IMG/VR virus record: IMGVR_UViG_3300029922_000137
Location: 1 to 41,645 of that record
DNA: 41,645 nucleotides
Source: a virus
Reading direction: 5' to 3' (one strand)
Shown here: in pieces, positions 38,641 to 41,645 of the stretch
Layout of the letters: each line of letters starts with the position of its first letter
How positions within the stretch are numbered: position 1 is the stretch's first letter
The notes under the pieces: model-generated
What the model saw: the letters and a program-made list of their open reading frames with translations, nothing else
Databases searched by the model: none
Told to the model about the DNA's origin: nothing
Program-made: the position numbers and the translations under genes

Positions 38641-41600
38641 ATGCCCACTCAGCTAGCCGCACTTACCATCGTTTCTCCATCGTTCCCGGCGAACAGCACG
38701 ACGCTTTCGGTCGCTACCTCCCTGCTCCCGCTGGTGATCGATGCCGACACGAATACGATAGCCGTTGATGTTGTGCTGGGCGCGGATGCCACGCCCACGA
38801 CGCTCACCGCCTTCACGCTGGTGAATGGCCTGAATCAGTTCACCGGCACCGTCCCCGTCTCCTCCTCTACCGACCCGCAAACAGTTAGCATCGTGGGCCG
38901 TAATTATAGCTCCACCGTCACCCCGGCCACGCCCCTGACGACGCCCACCATTCAATTTGACCTTCTTTACAGCGCGACCCGGCTCGGCTTCAGCATCGGC
39001 CCTCCCTCCGGTGTGACCGTCTATAAGAGCCAGAATACCTGCCAGGTGGAGTGGGCCATTCCCACCTATAGCGGCTTCCAGGGCGTCCGGGTTCAATGGT
39101 CCACCGATCCTTCCGGCGTCACCGTACCCTTTGTCCAGATTGGGGGGCTTCAGACCGAACTTACCCGCAGCGCCGACGTGACGGTTGTGGCCCCGGTTGC
39201 CTCTACGGCTTCGGTCGCGCAACCGATTGTTCCCGGCTTGGCCCCCACGAATCTGGTCACCACCACATCGGTTGAGACAACCGTAACAGTGGACTACAGT
39301 TCCCTCACCATCCCGTCTTCCACCGTCAATACGGACGTGTTCTACGTCATTTTGAGTAGCTTGATGCAAGATCCGGTGACGAATCAAGTCTATGAGTCGC
39401 AAGACGCAGGCCCGTTCTTGTGTGGTTTCGTCAATCTGAAGAAAGTCAACCCCACCGACTTCCTGGCCCTGCAACAGTCGTCCGATATCGCCACTCGCCT
39501 GATTACTGAAGTGACGCGGCGGAGGCCGGATCTAGATCTCACCGCCCGTGCTGAAATCCGCGACCTCATCATCAATCCGCTTTCGCTGGAGCTAGCAAAC
39601 ATGAGCGTGAGGGAGTGGTTTTCCCGCTGCGCGATATCCATTTCGGCCATTTCTCAGATTGATGACGCCAATGGCGACGGGATCTCCGATCCGGTGGCAT
39701 CGTCCGCCGTCAAACAGCAGATCGCCCGTGCTTATGGGCTTTCGGCGACCGCCGTTCAGACGTTCATTGATGGCCGGTTCGACATCCTGGGCGAACAGGC
39801 GGGGGTCGAGCGCGGCGGCGCAACGGCGGCGGTGGTTCCCCTAACCTTCTACGTCTATTCACTGCCCACGAGTCTCATCACGATTCCCGCTGGCATCATT
39901 TGTTCCACGCTGCCGAATGGCGTGGATACAGCGGCGGTTTCTTTCGTCACCCAAGGATCGGCCACCATTGATCCGACGAACGCCAGCGCCTATTACAGCC
40001 CTTCCTTTGGCTGGTGGGGCGTGACCGTTCCCGCACAGGCCCAAGTCGCCGGAGCCGCCAGCACGGTGGGAGCCGAAACGATCAGGCAAGTCTCCACCGG
40101 AGGTCCATCCGGTATATCGGTGATCAACCTGACCGCTTCCTACGATGGTACGGATGAGCAGGCTAATGCCGATTATGCGGCCATGATCCAGAACCGCCTG
40201 GTGGCGGGTAAAGATTCAGGCACCCGCAATGGCTACTGGAATACCACCATGTCCATTCCCGGCATCACGAACGCCCTGGTGGTGGCGGCGGGCGACTTGG
40301 ACATGCTGCGCGACTGGTCCTCCATCATTGCCCGACACACCTATGGCTGTGTCGATATCTATGCCAGAGGGACGACGCTTTCACAGCAGACGGAAGAAGT
40401 GCCCTTCACGCTTCCGGCGACCTCTACCTATGGCGTCTACTCGACCTACCTAAACGCCGTCTTGGCGGATAAAACCAAGCCTAGCTTCAAAATTCTTGAC
40501 TTCGCCGCGCTCACGCAGCCGCTTTATTCCCTGGTGGAGATGACCGTCAGTTATGCGGGCCAAACTATCTGGTTGGGCACTACCAACGCCCAGATCGATA
40601 ATTCCGGTGGCCAATTATTCCTCAACCCGAATGACCTCACCTACGTCATCAACGCGGATGGCACGATCACCCTCTGGCAGATTAACGGCGTGAACGCCAC
40701 GAATTTAGCGTTCATTCAGGCATTGAGCGCCGTACCCGCCACGTATGCGTTCCTGGCTCAGTATCAAAGTGGCATCACGCACACGCCCATCCTCCAACCT
40801 GTCGATGCCGTCGATTCGATTACCGGGAACCTGAGCGGCGCGATTCCCGCCGCCGATATAGAACTTGTCTACACCAACGATTTCCTGTTGACGGGCGGTT
40901 CCAATAATGCGGGCGACCTGGTTACGGTCGGCGGCGCTCTCTCGTCCATCGTCACGAATACGTTGACTTTGGCCACCGCGACTACCGTGATCGACAGCAA
41001 CATGAATATCGGCGTCAACTCTGCCGGTCAATTGCAAAACATCCTGTCCGTACGCTCCGCCGATCTTTCGACCGTCTACACGTTTGGTTTGGATTACACA
41101 CTCGTGGCGGCGGGCCGGTACCATACCTACGCGCTGCAAGTGCTGAACGACCAAACCGGCGCTCCGCGTATCCCGCTCGGCACCAATACGGTGATCGTTG
41201 CTTACTATCGCTTCTTATTGCGCGAATCGGTCACGTTGCAGACCGATAACTTGACTTTGAGCGGGTCCACGCCCACGCCGCTGTCCCATGGCGGCTTTAT
41301 CTATAATTCATGGCTCCCGGCCAGCCACGGGGACACGACTCTTCTCTTGGACGGCTACGTGAGCCCAACGCTGGCGTATACGGGCCTGTTGGGCGCTGGC
41401 GTTCCCGCCGCTTCGCGTTACATAAAAGTCACCTATAACAATGGCGTGGCGGCGGTAGTCATGATCGAAGGGAAGGACTTCACGCTCAGCGTCGATCCAG
41501 TGACGGGCAATGCGGCGCTCACGCGCGTACTGGGCGGATCTCTGCCGGATGGGGGCGCGGTGACGGTTCTTTACTTCACAGCGGAAGTATTCACGATCCA

Positions 41601-41645
41601 GACGGAATACCCCGCTTACGTGCAGGAACTGGTTTCGGCGGTAGC
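38641..41645 (+). CDS. Baseplate J (gp47)-like wedge protein, C-terminally cut by window end
   Basis: The frame opens at ATG 38641 and stays open for 1001 codons to the window edge. The first 300 residues are beta-rich, Thr/Pro/Val-rich repeats, perhaps Ig-like. Residues 341-350 (DDANGDGISD) match a calcium-binding EF-hand/dockerin loop. From about 395 to 580 the baseplate J pattern is clear: ITIPAGIICSTLPNG, YDGTDEQANADYAAMI, GTRNGYWNTTMSIPGITNA and GCVDIYARG. The region after that adds further beta domains. J-like proteins form the wedge ring that triggers sheath contraction. The length far exceeds the core domain, as in large myophages. Identification of the core is strong. Confidence 0.8.
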   Translation, partial: MPTQLAALTIVSPSFPANSTTLSVATSLLPLVIDADTNTIAVDVVLGADATPTTLTAFTLVNGLNQFTGTVPVSSSTDPQTVSIVGRNYSSTVTPATPLTTPTIQFDLLYSATRLGFSIGPPSGVTVYKSQNTCQVEWAIPTYSGFQGVRVQWSTDPSGVTVPFVQIGGLQTELTRSADVTVVAPVASTASVAQPIVPGLAPTNLVTTTSVETTVTVDYSSLTIPSSTVNTDVFYVILSSLMQDPVTNQVYESQDAGPFLCGFVNLKKVNPTDFLALQQSSDIATRLITEVTRRRPDLDLTARAEIRDLIINPLSLELANMSVREWFSRCAISISAISQIDDANGDGISDPVASSAVKQQIARAYGLSATAVQTFIDGRFDILGEQAGVERGGATAAVVPLTFYVYSLPTSLITIPAGIICSTLPNGVDTAAVSFVTQGSATIDPTNASAYYSPSFGWWGVTVPAQAQVAGAASTVGAETIRQVSTGGPSGISVINLTASYDGTDEQANADYAAMIQNRLVAGKDSGTRNGYWNTTMSIPGITNALVVAAGDLDMLRDWSSIIARHTYGCVDIYARGTTLSQQTEEVPFTLPATSTYGVYSTYLNAVLADKTKPSFKILDFAALTQPLYSLVEMTVSYAGQTIWLGTTNAQIDNSGGQLFLNPNDLTYVINADGTITLWQINGVNATNLAFIQALSAVPATYAFLAQYQSGITHTPILQPVDAVDSITGNLSGAIPAADIELVYTNDFLLTGGSNNAGDLVTVGGALSSIVTNTLTLATATTVIDSNMNIGVNSAGQLQNILSVRSADLSTVYTFGLDYTLVAAGRYHTYALQVLNDQTGAPRIPLGTNTVIVAYYRFLLRESVTLQTDNLTLSGSTPTPLSHGGFIYNSWLPASHGDTTLLLDGYVSPTLAYTGLLGAGVPAASRYIKVTYNNGVAAVVMIEGKDFTLSVDPVTGNAALTRVLGGSLPDGGAVTVLYFTAEVFTIQTEYPAYVQELVSAV

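Noticed and set aside
1-41645. Extracellular contractile injection system or tailocin instead of a phage
   Set aside because: No AAA+ ATPase or toxin cargo gene is present, and a long tape measure plus phage-like morons favour a phage or prophage. Capsid genes are outside the window, so this is not fully excluded.
1-41645. CRISPR arrays, tRNA or rRNA genes
   Set aside because: No regularly spaced direct repeats and no cloverleaf or conserved rRNA segments were seen on either strand.

Overview
The window reads as the tail and baseplate module of a contractile-tailed (myovirus-type) bacteriophage or prophage. The evidence is gene order plus recognisable parts. Three small chaperone-position genes precede an 1106-aa tape-measure protein. 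These are followed by a lytic-transglycosylase fusion, a hub-like protein, a trimeric spike, several very large Ig-like or beta-rich fibre/adhesin-type proteins, a gp25-like wedge candidate and a long baseplate J (gp47)-like wedge protein that runs off the right edge. Sheath, tube, capsid and packaging genes are not in the window. The host is uncertain. A 69-aa protein with an H-x3-C-x2-C finger resembles small proteins I associate with Acidobacteriota, and a Tat-like signal sequence sits two genes upstream. An acidobacterial host or a soil metagenome is therefore my best guess, held weakly.

Layout. 1-961 (minus): the start of an unidentified gene and a winged-helix, replication-initiator-like protein. 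962-1853: a non-coding stretch with an A+T-rich repeat block, a run of hairpins and a degenerate reading-frame remnant. 1857-14626 (plus): a tightly packed tail operon with overlapping or near-touching starts and stops (chaperone candidates, tape measure, transglycosylase/baseplate fusion and its paralogous neighbour, hub, spike). 14623-15243 (minus): two small unknown genes. 15296-19632 (plus): a 988-aa fibre-like protein, a 75-aa protein, a membrane/coiled-coil protein and a muralytic enzyme of the chitosanase-like type. 19629-20646 (minus): a zinc-ribbon protein, an AlpA/excisionase-like HTH protein and an unknown 164-aa protein. 20695-36900 (plus): three giant structural proteins (1257, 1961 and about 1688 aa) and two smaller baseplate genes. 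36923-38539 (plus): a three-gene island (Tat-like exported protein, AbiEii-type nucleotidyltransferase, zinc-finger anti-sigma-like protein) interrupting the baseplate genes. 38641-end: the baseplate J-like protein.

The structural genes would together build the tail tube interior, the cell-puncturing tip, the wedges and the host-recognition fibres. The muralytic domains would open the wall on entry or exit. Small non-structural genes appear as cassettes. Several have a -10-like hexamer 6-9 bases before the start codon and no ribosome-binding site, which suggests their own promoters and leaderless transcripts. Structural genes often have clear Shine-Dalgarno sites. The most distinctive signals are the three-gene island with its perfect 18-bp palindromic operator, the leaderless-promoter pattern, the origin-like intergenic block, and the two convergent cassette junctions in which both stop codons are read from one CTAG.
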